Shown here: in pieces, positions 48,164-59,910 of the stretch
How the letters are laid out: each line of letters starts with the position of its first letter
How positions within the stretch are numbered: the first letter of the stretch is position 1
Assembly (NCBI GenBank): GCA_037176725.1
Contig: JAZBRS010000057.1
Coordinates: 91,161,501 to 91,225,500, forward strand
Direction of reading: 5' to 3'
Source: Posidonia oceanica
Lineage: Eukaryota; Streptophyta; Magnoliopsida; Alismatales; Posidoniaceae
Length of the DNA: 64,000 bases
Made by a program: the position numbers and the translations under genes
Notes under the pieces: model-generated
Databases searched by the model: none
Told to the model about the DNA's origin: nothing
What the model saw: the letters and a program-made list of their open reading frames with translations, nothing else

Positions 48164-49436
48164 TGATATGAATTTTAATTAACCGCAAGTGCACGGTGTA
48201 CTATGTAGTACGTATGCAAAATACGGGTCGATCCCATAGAGAATAATGTTTGAAAACAAAGACTTATTATCAACTATTGAAAGGGTGGTTGAGAGAGATG
48301 ATGATTAAGAACTACAAATAGAAGATGTAATCAAACTAATTAAAACAAACCTAGGGCTTTGAATCCATTTATGTAAAATCCAATATGCATGATTAAATCC
48401 ACTCTTGATTCTCTTCATGATCTAAATAGTTTACTTAATGGTTCTTATCCTAACAAGCATAACCTATATGCAAATCACCATAGATTATTAAGTCCTAAGA
48501 TAAAATCACACAAAATAAACTAAATCAAATGATATACGATAGATCTGCGATTATATACACAAACCCCAAGTATTCTTCCCTAAGCATAGACTAAAAAGAT
48601 ATTATCAATATTAATCTATCAAAGTTTATCGAATAATGAATGATCCATGTCATATACATCCAGTCTACATAATCATAGCATTTAAGCATGAGAAGACAAA
48701 GAGAAACCAATCACAACATATGAACATACATAAACTTCATCTAAGCCCTAGATCTAAGAACTTAGCCACACATGATAATAGAAAACATAAAACAAAAAGA
48801 AAGGGAAAGAGAAGAACAAGACATAATTAATAGAAAGAAAATGAACTTCTAGTGATAAAAATACTTTGATTACAGAAACTAAGCTTGAAGAACTCTAAAC
48901 AATGGAGCAAGAAAACTTAAGCCTAATGTGAAATATTAAGGATCCCCTAAGGTTTACACAATGGATCCTTTTTATAGATTTACAAGGCTTGGCCGTCATA
49001 TAAACAAATCCGGCTATAAATGAGGAAACTGAATTTCAATTACAAGATATTTCTACGATATTTCTGTGATTGCCAAAGACGGAGTCAAACAAATCTTCTC
49101 TGGGCGCCTGGGAGGCGCCGGATGTGCTTTCAAGCGCCTGGGGGGCGCCAGCTATTCTTGAATTTTCTCCAACTTTGGTGCTTCTGTTATCTTATCTTAC
49201 TCTTCGTGTTCACACACGTGGAAAAGATATATTTGATATCTTGCACGAATTTCCATTTCTTTTATCCTTGGATTTGCATTTCTTTTTGTCTTTTATCATT
49301 TTTCCTCCTTCTTTTCCTCTTTTCTCTTCAGGTCCAAAGTTCCTGCACAAATTGCACAAAATACCTCGAGTAATATTATTTATGAACAAAAGAGATAAAT
49401 ATGGGCATAAAATATGTAAGAATAATGTGCTAATCA
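48164..49436 (-). repeat. 5' LTR of the Athila-like element
   Basis: 1273 bp, same length as 12134-13406. Ends in TCA/TGA at both sides. Palindrome GGCGCCTGGGAGGCGCC at 49103-49119. Confidence 0.93.
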
Positions 49437-49441
49437 ATTTG

Positions 49442-52270
49442 CCTAGCATGCCACCTCACAGGGAAGTGGAGTTCTTTATTGAGCTGACTCCGGGCAGTGG
49501 TGCTATTGCGAAGAATCCTTATCGGATGGCGCCAGCTGAGTTGCGGGAGCTCAAGGCCCAGCTGCAGGAGTTGCTGGACAAGGGATTCATCAAGCCAAGT
49601 GTGTCTCCGTGGGGAGCGCCTGTCTTGTTCGTCCGTAAGAAGGATGGTTCACTCCGGTTGTGTATAGACTATCAGATGTTGAATCAGCTTACAGTGAAGA
49701 ACAAGTATCGCTTGCCGCGTGTGGAAGACCTGTTTAATCAGTTGCAGTCTGCCTCCGTCTTCTCGAAGATTGATCTGAGATCAGGATATCACCAGTTGAG
49801 AACCCATGATTCAGACATTCAAAAGACTGCCTTCCGGACGCGGTATGGCCATTTTGAGTTCGTGGTTATGCCTTTCGGCTTGACCAACGCCCCTGCCGCA
49901 TTCATAGAATTGATGAACCAGATCTTCAGGCCTTTCTTGGACCAGTTTGTGGTGGTCTTTGTAGATGACAAATGGCCAACATCTGAGGGCAGTGCTCAAT
50001 GTTCTCAGGCAGCACCAGCTGTACGCCAAGTTCTCCAAGTGTGAGTTCTGGTTGAGGGAGGTTATGTTCCTCGGCCACCTTATCTCTGGAGACGGCGTCA
50101 AAGTTGATCCTGCCAAGGTTGAGGCGGTCAGCAATTGGCAGAGACGCAGGAGTGTGTCTGAGATTAGAAGTTTCCTGGGGTTGGCAGGTTACTACAGGAG
50201 GTTTATCATGGATTTCTCTTCCATTGCTTCATCCCTGACAGCTCTCACCAAGCAAGAGGTTCCGTTTATTTGAGACTAAGGTTGTGAGGCGAGTTTCAAT
50301 GAGTTGAAAGCTCGTCTGACTTCTGCTCCTGTTCTGACTTTGCCTTTTGGAAGTGGTGGCTTCACTGTGTATAGTGATGCTAGTGGTGTTGGGTTGGGTA
50401 GTGTTCTGATGTAGCGTGGTAATGTTGTGGGTTATGCCTCTCGTCAGTTGAAAGACCATGAGAAGAACTATCCTACCCATGATCTTGAGATGGCTGCCGT
50501 GGTGTTCGCGCTGAAGCTTTGGCGACACTACCTGTATGGGGAGCAGTTTGAGGTCTACACGGATTACAAGAGTCTAAAGTATATATTTACTCAGAAGGAC
50601 CTCAATATGCGGCAGTGGAGGTGGGTGGAGTATCTCAAGGACTATGATTTCAGTTTGTCCTACCACCCTGGGAAGGCCAACGTGGTCGCCGATGCTCTGA
50701 GTCGGCGTACACACGTTATGGCTAGCCTGATGGTCAAGGAGTAGACCATGTTGGAGGATTTGGTTGACTGTGGACTCAAGAGACTACATCAAGGAGCAGG
50801 TGGTGCCTATATGGCGAGCTTGTCTGTTCGTCTCAAGCTAGTGGAGTTCATTGTTGCTTGTCAGCAGACAGATCCTTTCTTTCAGGCGACTGTTGAGAGG
50901 TTGTGCGCTGGGGAAGCGCCGAACTTTTCTCTTGGCGTACTTAGGGAGCTGAGGTTTGATCAGCGCTTGTTTGTGCCCCAGTACGAGGAGGCCAGGCGGA
51001 GGTTACTGGATGAAGCTCATAGATCCAAGTATACCGTCCACCCAGGATCCACGAAGATGTATCGGGATCTGAAGTAGAATTTTTGGTGGCTGGCATGAAG
51101 AGAGAAGTTGCTGACTATGTGGCAAGGTGTGTGACCTGTCAGCTAGTCAAGGCAGAGCACCAGAGACCTGGAGGAACTCTTCAGCCTTTGAGTATACCGG
51201 AATGGAAATGGGAGCACATCTCTATGGATTTTGTGATTGGGTTGCCGCGTTCTCCGAGGAAGAACGACACCGTGTGGGTGATCGTTGATCGGCTAACCAA
51301 GTCAGCTCGTTTTCTTGCTATCCGAGTGAATTTTCCTTTACGGTGGTTGACAGAACTGTACGTATCGGAGATCGTTCGGCTGCATGATGTTCTTGTATCT
51401 ATTGTGTCTGATAGAGCCACGCGGTTTACCTCGAGGTTCTGGAGGACTCTGCAGGAGGCTTTTGGCACGGTTCTCAATTTCAATACAGCTTTCCACCCTC
51501 AGTCGGACGGTCAAACAGAGAGGACTATCCAGACTCTGGAAGATATGTTGAGAGCTTGTGCCCTGGATTTGCAAGGAAGTTGGGAGGACCACCTACCGTT
51601 GGTTGAGTTTGCTTACAATAATAACTACCACTCTAGCATCGGGATGGCACCATACGAGGCTTTGTATGGTAGGCCCTGCAGATCCCAGGTTTGCTGGAGC
51701 GAGGTAGGTGAGCGGTAGCTTCTTGGTCCGGAGTTTGTGCAGCAGTATGCGGACAAGGTGGACTTGATCCGCAGAAGCCTTCTGATTGCATAGAGTCGGT
51801 AGAAGAGTTATGCTGACCGGAGGCGGAGACCGTTGGAGTTTCTGGTGGGAGACTTTGTGTTCTTGAAGGTTTCACCGACCAAGGGCGTGAAGAGGTTTGG
51901 CAAGCATGGGAAGCTGAGTCCCCACTATATTGGCCCGTACCAGATCACGCAGAGGGTTGGTGAAGTTGCCTATAAGTTGGCCCTACCACTAGAGCTGTCG
52001 GTAGTGCACGGCGTGTTCTACGTCTCCATGCTGAGGAAGTGTCTGGCTGATGTTTCACAAATGATCCCTGTTTAGCCGGATGTGCTCCAGGAAGATCTCT
52101 CCTATGTTGAGGAGGCTGTCCAGATTGTTGATCGCAGAGAACAGGTGTTGCAGAATAAGGTGATTCTGCTGGTTCTTGTGAGATGGCAGCATCATGGAGC
52201 AGAAGAGGCCACTTGAGAGCGCGAGGATGGCATCCTTGCTCGATACCCGCATCTTTTTGCCTACCATTGA
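49442..52270 (+). pseudogene. pol: T1 pol, second part: RT, RNase H, integrase, chromodomain
   Basis: Resumes the T1 frame exactly after the ATTTG duplication with [17 protein letters not shown] carries [28 protein letters not shown] and FVVVFVDD; directly after VDD a deletion of roughly ten codons shifts the frame (about 49970). RNase H has FTVYSDASGVGLG and [12 protein letters not shown]. Integrase has the zinc-domain CVTCQ, catalytic D in ISMDFVIGLP, D in IVSDRATRFTS and E in QTERTIQTLE. One base is missing near 51089. A chromodomain-like tail (VQIVDRREQVLQNKV... ERED) ends at TGA 52268-52270. In-frame stops: 50271, 50277, 50412, 50742, 51075, 51716, 51791, 51800, 52073, 52214, nearly all at expected Gln or Trp positions. 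Confidence 0.92.
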
Positions 52271-52274
52271 TTTC

Positions 52275-52305
52275 GGGGGCGAAATCCTTTTTTAGGTGTT
52301 TAGGA
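52275..52305 (+). other. Degenerate polypurine tract of T1
   Basis: GGGGGCGAAATCC followed by TTTTTTAGGTGTTTAGGA and the LTR start. The purine run seems eroded by transitions. Confidence 0.6.
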
Positions 52306-55138
52306 TGTAACACTCGGGAATTCATTTCCTTGTAATTATGCATGTTTAATGAATTCCTTGGCTTTGGTCGGGTGTTAGTGGCATTGCAGGCCCTACTTGA
52401 GTTGTTGGGGGCTCTATCTGTGATTTGTGTGGGTCTCCACCTGTATTGTTGTGGTGGACTCCTACTTGTGGTGGTTGGTGGGATAGATTGTGGTCTGGTC
52501 TTTGTGTGTTTCTCTCTCTCTTTCTCTCCCTTCTTCTCTCTCTCTCTCTCTCTCTCCCTCTCTCTCCCTCTCCCTCTCCCTCCTTCCCTCTCTCTCTCTC
52601 CTTCCTCCCCACCCCCCTCCTCACGTGCCTCTCCCCCTCCCTTTTCCCACACGCGTCTCCCTCCCTCCCTCACGCGCGGCTCCCCCCCTCCCAGCTCGTG
52701 CCCTTTCCTCCTCTCCTTCCCCCTCGTGCTGATCCTCCTTCTCCCTCTTCCTCCTCCTCTCCCCACCGATCTCTCCCCCTCCTTCCTCTCCATCCCTCCT
52801 CCTTTCCCCCTTCCCCCATCTCCCGTCCTCCTTCCTCCTCCTCTTCCTCTCCGCTGGTGGTTGGCAGCTGTGGTGGTGGCCGGCGTGCGGTGGCAACCGG
52901 TGGTGCACCGAGCGAGCTCCAGTCAACTTCTCGGTGGAGCAGCGTGCTCGGTGTGCGTGTGGACCGCCGGTGGACAGAGGTTGTCCCTCTGTCCCAAGGT
53001 ACACGCCTCGCCCTAGGAGCCTTAAATGTTTAGAATTTGCCTTGCATGCTTCCCTTGCCATGTTTTATATGTTATATTTAAGTTTGGCAATTTTTAGGGA
53101 TTTATATGCATTTAGGCGAATTTAATTGGCTTCAGTAGGTTTATAACTTGATTGTGGTTTTTCGCCGTTTGATGAGGGTGAATGCTCCTAAATGGCTTGA
53201 TTATGGTTTTATTATGTGCCTTGCCATGTTTATATGCTATGGTAGAGGTTTGGTAATTTTTAGAGATTTATTGGGGTTTTTGACCGAATTATGGCCCAGA
53301 TGACTTAAATGCTTGATATGTGGTTTCCCGGTGAATTTCGGTGTTTTGGGCCTTGGATTGAGGCGATTGAGATATATTTGTGTTGCTCGAGCTGAGACGC
53401 TCGTTTGCATGTGTTGCGCGCCCGGTTTGGCGCTGATTTGATATGGTTTTGGGGTTTTTATGGAATTTGGCTTGAATATTGGTTTTTCGATGTTTCCTTG
53501 TGTTGCGTGCCTCGGAATGCCATATTGAGGATATGGTTGCATTCCTTGTTTTATTCCGGAGATTCCAGTATATGGCACTCTAATTTTAGAGTTTGATTCG
53601 GACGTTTGGGGTTTTAAGTCTGGTTTTCAAGTTGGCTGCCCTATCCTGGTTCGGCACGACCTTTTTAGTCGGTCTGCCGATTTCTGGGGGAAATCGGTAC
53701 ACCGGTGTGATATCGGTGTCCCATTTTACCGTCAGATTTAGGCCAGGACCTGATTTCGGTCGACCGATATTGATCGGTCTGCCGTTTTCAGGGTTCGATC
53801 GGTCGACCGGTGGATTTGGTTCCACTGAAATAGGGATTTTCGGTATACCGGTTGGAGTACCGGTCTGCCGATTTTGGTCTGGGATGCTCTCCCGGGCTTG
53901 TTTTCCAATGTGGTTTCCTCGGTTGGTTTTGGGACTTATTGTGTTTTAGTCCATGATATTTGATAAATGTTTTCAAAGAGATTTTGAGGAAAAATATGAA
54001 TGGTTTGTAAATGGTTTTGCCGAGGTTTTCCGTGGCCGAAAACCTGGGAGTTGTGTTGGCTAGACCCGGGAATGCGACGGCGTTCCTGGTGTGTCGCACA
54101 CTTCGCCTAGGTTGAGGTTTGGGGGTCGAGGTGCCGACCGTACCTAGCGGTATCATAGCAATGGACTCGGAAGGTATGATACTCCTACGTAGCTGGACGT
54201 GGTACCCTAGTTGTTATGGGCACCGGGACTCGCCTGGTTTTGGGTGCCGGCTGAGTTTAGGGGTTGGAGCCTCTAGTGGTTCGGGGCACTGGTGCTGGCT
54301 GAGCCTAGGGGTTGGAGCCTCTAGTGGTTCGGAGTACTGAGTTGAGGTTGCTGTATATTAGGCGTACCCTGTGGTTTGTCCTGAGTGAGGACTGCTCGTC
54401 CAGTTGGGGTGAGTAGCTTTCCCTGGTGGGAGATCGCTTTTGAGGCGTCTCTAGTGATGAGATGTTGGGACGGACACACTCCTCCACAGGGCGGGTGTTT
54501 GTGGCAGTGCAATGAACTGCAGGAGTGAGTCCCTAGCTACTGCTTGAGGCCAGATCGGTTGCTTGGCGCCAAGCAATACGATCAGTTGTAGTTTTGTGCC
54601 CGTGGGGCTGTGTTTTGTTGTTGCTGGCCGTATTAGGCCTTGAGCTTTGCTTGAGTTTCAGGCTTTGTAAGTTTTGCTGTGTTTGGACCATATTGGGCCA
54701 GTTGCTTTCCGCCTGTGTATGGCGTGAGTTTGTGGTTTGAGCTTTGGGCCAGTGGACCATTATATTGATTGAGTTTTAGTTTTGCAAGGTATTTCTGCCT
54801 TGTCTTGGCCAGTGGGTCGAGTATTTTTCCAGCCTGAGGGGTTGGAGGGTTTTGTGTACCGTATTTGAGGTTTTCCACTGGTTTTTCGCGTGGTTTTGCG
54901 AGGTGTGTGCTGGGTGACGATTTCTAGGCCACTCATGTGTGCTTGTTTGGTTTTCAGGTGCAGATGATTAGCTAGTTTGGAGTATAGTGCATATAGAGGG
55001 AGTCACGTAGCTGTCCACTGCAGGTTTCTAGCATTGATATTGTTGTTAGTTCAGTGATTTGTTGTAAAATGTTGTATTTAATTAAATTTTAAATTTGTTG
55101 GACTGTAGGTTTTGTTGGTAGCGACTTGAATCATTACA
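52306..55138 (+). repeat. 3' LTR of T1
   Basis: 2833 bp, TGTAACACTC...ATCATTACA, homologous to 7231-10134 over its length with many substitutions, several indels and the same CT-rich tract (52500-52850). Confidence 0.93.
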
Positions 55139-55143
55139 TTTAT

Positions 55144-55715
55144 CCATCAAGCACACAAACATCATAAACCGTTTGATCTGCGTATGAGTCCAGGTCCTAG
55201 CTCAGTCATGATTCATGAAGAGTCTCAAGAGTTTTTTTTTTTTTTAATGTATTGAATAAGAAAAACAGTCAATAATTCATTACAAAAAACAGTTGAGGAT
55301 GAAATGCTCATACCAACCAATACTTTCCACCATTTAAGAAGCCAAGTGAGCTTAAATCGCAGCAATATGAGTTTTATCAGCATTTTGTAAAGCAGACGGT
55401 TATATCTTTATAAAATTTAGCTATATCCAGACTGTGCTAACTGAATCCCAGATGCCAATGTAAAATGTTTATGAGGTTTGAGGGCAGAATTTTTCACTCC
55501 TCACAAAGAAGATGCTTCAGTTTCCAAAAGGAAAAATGTTGGGAAGCGCATCTAGCTGATTCCCATTTCCATTCAGGAAACCGGCACTGGAACACCCAAC
55601 TCTAGACTTACTGTCTCATCTGCCAGCTAATCATCACCACCGGAAACTTGCAAGGAATGTGTAGGATCACCCCTCTTGTGACTTGACTCGGACACTTTTC
55701 CTTCTTTCCATTCTT
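55144..55715. other. Host gene 3' flank
   Basis: No coding signal. A 16-base T run at 55229-55244. If the gene at 55716-56908 is expressed, its 3' untranslated region and polyadenylation site would lie here on the minus strand. Confidence 0.45.
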
Positions 55716-56908
55716 TCAAGTGGTGCCTTCTGCAGGAGGAATACCAGATGCCTGCTGTGCACAATCACTAATTTTTTGTTGTATTTTAGATACTCTCTTC
55801 ATTCTGTTTTTTTGAATGATCTCACTCAGACAAACAAGATCATCTGCTGGACCTTCATTGTCTGTGATTTCTGGTAGTTTATTCATGACCACATTACCAA
55901 AAATCCAATCAAGTAACAAACAATCATCATCCGCAATTTTCGGAATTTCTTTAGAACAATTTGTGTCAGAAGCTGATTGGGGGCCATTATCTAAGGTAGG
56001 TGGTGTCCGTTGAGTTGACTCGAACACTTTTTTCGTCTTTCCATTCTTTTGACTGGTGCCCTTTGCAGGAGAAGTACCAGCTTCCTGATTTGCAATACTC
56101 ATGATTTCAGGTAGCTCATTGTCTACGTTATGCAAAGTCGAATCAAGTAATAAATCATCATCCATAATTCTTGCAATGTCTTCAGAACAATTTATATTAG
56201 CTGATGAGTGTGGAACATCTAACATAGGTATCCCATCCGGTGCAGCAGGTTCAGTGCCTGTGAAGTCTGATACGGCAGGCTCCAAATATGATATTACATC
56301 ATGGTTCTCAATTGTTTGAACCTGTTTCTTCCTCTCCAACAGAGGCCTACGATTACCTTTCTTTACCTTCCTTGGAATGTCTTTATCCTTGGAAGTTTTT
56401 GTTTGATCACATAATGCTGACACTTCTTTGGAACTAGTTAGCTTTGATTTACACTTCGATACAGCAGGTTGATGCCCATTACTGCAACAACCAAATTAAG
56501 TTAAACATCAATTCTACATGTAAAAGGTAGGGAGAGTGGAAGCTAGACTTCAGTCTAATGTACTTACAGAGAGTGAGTATTTCTCTGCTCCTTCTGCTTC
56601 AGACCCTCTTCACTGTTTATGATCAAAAGAGGAAAGTCAGTAAAACAAATAGAACAGGTTATTAGCAAATGATATATTGGTTGCAAGTTTCGCATCACAC
56701 CACCTGTTTGTCTTTCTTCTTTTTCCGTTGCCTTTTCCATTTTCATCAGCAGTACCTACATTCCCTCCTATGAAATAGAAATCTTCAGGACCAATTAAAG
56801 GCCGTTCTTTTTCTCGATCTACGAAGTTGGATATAAGAACAGCTTTCTTCATCTTCTGTGCAGCTTGTAGTAATGGAACTTCATGTGGGAGCAAAACTTT
56901 CCACCTCC
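55716..56908 (-). CDS. Host gene fragment, last three exons, product unrecognised
   Basis: Three exons on the minus strand join in one frame: about 56908-56703, 56612-56568 (45 nt) and about 56485-55716. The introns have GT donors (GTGGTG, GTAAGTA) and AG acceptors (ATAAACAG, GTTGCAG), and the phase fits at both junctions, giving ...KTNSEEGLKQKEQ... and ...THSLNGHQP.... An acceptor ATCACCAG at about 56909-56916 implies further upstream exons. The first exon has RWKVLLPHEVPLLQAAQKM and RPLIGPEDFYFIGG and ends basic; the last exon is acidic, Asn/Asp/Ser-rich and contains two copies of an NCS.E/K.I..I.DDD.LLLD...LPEI block. No known domain recognised. The 5' part may lie beyond the transposons on the right or be lost. 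Confidence 0.65.
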
Positions 56909-56916
56909 TGGTGATC

Positions 56917-57278
56917 AAGAAGATCTATAAGTTATTGTGTGATCTAAGATACAACAGTTTATCCATACATGGAAACCATTAAATTATTGATAATATTTCT
57001 AGAAACTAGATAGAGGACCATCTCAAATGAAATATTTAAACCCTTACTAAATGGTGCAATAATGTCATAGCATAAATCATCGACTAATAGAACAATTTTT
57101 TATGCAATATGTACTTTTTCATTTTTTGTAACAAATATTACTGTATACTAGAATATTAGATTTTACACACTCTCCATTTCACTAAAATTTTACTGAAAAA
57201 TAGGCTAACCAAGAATTCCACGTATGGTTCCTTATTCATTGGTATCTAGATTTATGAAGCCCTGCCAATTGTTACACC
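56917..57278 (-). other. Probable upstream intron or flank of the host gene
   Basis: AT-rich with no further exon that I can support. Confidence 0.4.
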
Positions 57279-57280
57279 CC

Positions 57281-57360
57281 CGGGGTCTTCACTTCCACTA
57301 ATCCATTACTAAGAGGATTTCATCACTAACAGTATTTTCGAAAAATGATACCCTCCTCTC
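57281..57360. other. Possible LTR-end fragment
   Basis: TTGTTACACCCCCGGGGTC looks like the terminus of another plant gypsy LTR, but only about 80 bp remain before T3 starts. No partner copy in the window. Confidence 0.3.
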
Positions 57361-59579
57361 TGTAACGATCCGAATCGTGACCAACACATTCTAAAAAGTC
57401 AAACAAATTAAAACTTAATTAATTATAATAATTACAATAAGTTAAAGGATAAACAGTATAAATATGTGCCAGGAACCTGCAGTGAACAGCTACGTGACTC
57501 TGACTATATGCACTATAACTCCAAACCAGCTAACCATCTGCACCTGCAGCTAAAATACGATAAAGCATACGTGAGTGACTAGAAAATTGTCATCCAGCAC
57601 ACACCCTACAAAACCACGAGAAAATCGGCTTAAAACCCCAAATCCGGGCCCACATAAGCATTTTATAATGATAAAGTAACTCTCCCAAAGACCAAAAAGC
57701 TAAAATGGGAAATCAGAAGCAAAACAAAACTCTTTAATTCAAAGCAGGGTCGACCGGCCCAAAACTATTCTAAACGGGACCTACTGGCCCAAAACTCCAC
57801 AGAAGCACAAAGCCACAAAACAAACAAGCTCGAGGCCCATTACGGCCCAAACAAAACAAACGTGGCCCAACACAGACACAAAAGAAAACCAACTAGTCGT
57901 ATTGCCTGGCGCCCCAGCAACCGACCTAACCTTAAGCAGTAGCCAATGACTCATCCCTGCAACTCACTGCACTGCCACGAGCACTCGCCCTGTGGAGGAG
58001 CGTGCCGATCACGGTATCTCACACCAGAGATGTCTCAAAAAGCAATCCCCAATTGGAAAAGTGGTCCCCACTCGGGACAAACCACAAGGCACGCAACAAA
58101 TCGACGTCCACAAGCTTAATGCTCCGAATCACTAGAGGCTCCTCACCCCTAGGCTCAGTCAGCACCCAAACAAGAAGGTGAGTCCTGATGCTCTTAGCGG
58201 CTAGGGTATCACGTCCAACTACGCAGGAGTATCATACATTTCGAGTCCACTGCCACGATACCGCTAGGTCCAGACGGCATTCTGAACCCCGAACCTCAGT
58301 CCAGGCGAAGTGTGTGACACACCAAGAACGTCGTCGCGCCTCTGGGTCCAAGCCACACGACTCCCAAGCTTCGACCACGGAAAAGCCTGGACAAATCATT
58401 TGCAAAATACCTATTATTTTACTCAAAATCTCTTTGAAAACATTTTCCTAAATTATAAAAAATACATCTAAAAACTCTGAATAAACCACAACACATTCAC
58501 ATGTATAAGCAAGATTAAAAATAATTAAAGCCTTAATCCAACACACTCCCCTAAATGGGGCCTGAGGAAAATCTCAAGCCCTGATTCGGAACGCCGGTCA
58601 AAAACAGCGTGCCGTTTAGGGACTGACAGAAAAACACCTTGTTTGCGTTTAAAATCAAAACTCCCTGCACAAGCCACCAAAAATAACATATAATATACCG
58701 AAACGACCGAAATTCAATAAGGAACACAACTATACAAGAATCATGCTGTTCCAAGATCCATAGCTCACCGAAAATACAAAATACCACAGTCCTGATTTGA
58801 AACGCCAGCCAAAAACGGCACGCCGGATCAGGGACTGCTAGAAAAAATACCTTTTTTACTTTTAAAACCAAAACTCCCTGCACAAGCTACCAAAAAGAGC
58901 ATGTAATATACCGAAACGACCGGAATTCAATAAGGAATGCAACCATACATGCATTATGGCATTCTGAAGCATACAACTCAAGAAAACACCAGAAAACCAC
59001 ATTTTAAGCTATAAGCCAACTCAAGTCGATAAATTCGACTTAAAAAGCATATAAATCACTATAAAATATCAAATCACTTCCATGACATTCAATACATGGC
59101 AAGGAACACATGTATATCAATTTCAAGCAATTTAGAAGGAGAGGGCGAGATGTATACTTATTGGCTGGACCACCCACAGCCAACTCCGACGATCTCGCGC
59201 AACTCCGGCGATCTGCTGCTGCACCAAGCTCCACGCACCGCCCACGAGCTCACCCTGCCACCAAGAGGAAGTCTGGAGCTCGCTGCCGCACGATCGAAAG
59301 GGGAGGAGGCCGGTGATCACCGCCACCGCGCACACAGCAATCAACGGAGGAGGAGGAAGAAGAAGGGGTGGAAGGGGAAGGAAGGAGGAGGAGAGGAGGG
59401 GGAAAAGTGGAGGTGGAGATGAGGAGGAAGGAGGAGGTGTTGCCGGCTCGGGTTGGGGCACAACGAGGGGGAAGATGGGAGAAAATGGGAGAGGAGGAAA
59501 GGGATGAGCGAGTGAGGAGGGGAGTAAAGAGAATGAGTGGGAGAGGGAGAGAGCATGAGTGGGAGAGAGTTGGTAGAAG

Positions 59580-59639
<60 letters not shown>

Positions 59640-59885
59640 AGAGAAAACAGCACAAGTACAGAAGATATGGACCAAACTACCACCTGGTCCCACCAACCAC
59701 CACAAGTGGGGCCTACAACAAACCACAAGTGGGCCCACACAAGCATAAGTGGGGCCCACAGCAAACCACAGGTGGGGCCCACGAACAATCACAGGTGGGA
59801 CCCACGAGGCTAATAGCACCCATCTACAAATACAGGAATTCATTAAATTGTGCAATTACAAGGGAATGAATTCTCGAGTGTTACA
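57361..59885 (-). repeat. 3' LTR of T3
   Basis: 2525 bp. Termini TGTAACGATC and GTGTTACA (plus strand). Closest to the solo LTR at 3416-5883. Contains the 213-bp duplication near 58667/58880 and the GA microsatellite at 59581-59636. Confidence 0.9.
59581..59636 (+). repeat. GA microsatellite
   Basis: About 28 perfect GA/AG dinucleotides inside the CT/GA-rich part of the T3 LTR. Confidence 0.95.
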
Positions 59886-59910
59886 GCATAAACACCTAAA
59901 AAGGATTTCG

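Larger units (their letters stand above)
12134..49436 (-). mobile_element. Athila-like Ty3/gypsy retrotransposon (split by the giant element)
   Basis: Two 1273-bp LTRs (12134-13406 and 48164-49436) flanked by ATTTG. On the minus strand the order is 5' LTR, primer site, gag, protease-RT-RNase H, integrase, a further ORF, purine tract, 3' LTR. Removing the giant element and its duplication (14125-39217) gives about 12.2 kb, a usual Athila size. I count about 20 differences by eye between the LTRs (roughly 1.5%), so it is younger than T1. All gag-pol segments lie in one frame but with several stops, and the RT has lost a catalytic Asp. Confidence 0.93.
7231..55138 (+). mobile_element. T1: Tekay/Del-like Ty3/gypsy chromovirus (split by nested elements)
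   Basis: The LTRs at 7231-10134 and 52306-55138 start TGTAACAC and end TTACA, flanked by CTTAT (7226-7230) and TTTAT (55139-55143), a 5-bp duplication with one C/T change. Inside are a TGGTATCAGAGC primer site, gag with two zinc knuckles, protease, RT, RNase H, integrase and a chromodomain-like C-terminus, in the Ty3/gypsy order. Removing 12134-49441 leaves an element of about 10.6 kb. Many nonsense codons and two frameshifts make it inactive. It is the outermost and therefore oldest of the three nested elements. The lineage call rests on the integrase C-terminal chromodomain and the primer site. Confidence 0.93.

Noticed and set aside
49070..50044. 324-codon frame apparently joining a novel N-terminus to RT
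   Set aside because: The first part is the Athila LTR reading into T1 pol across the insertion junction; a chance fusion.
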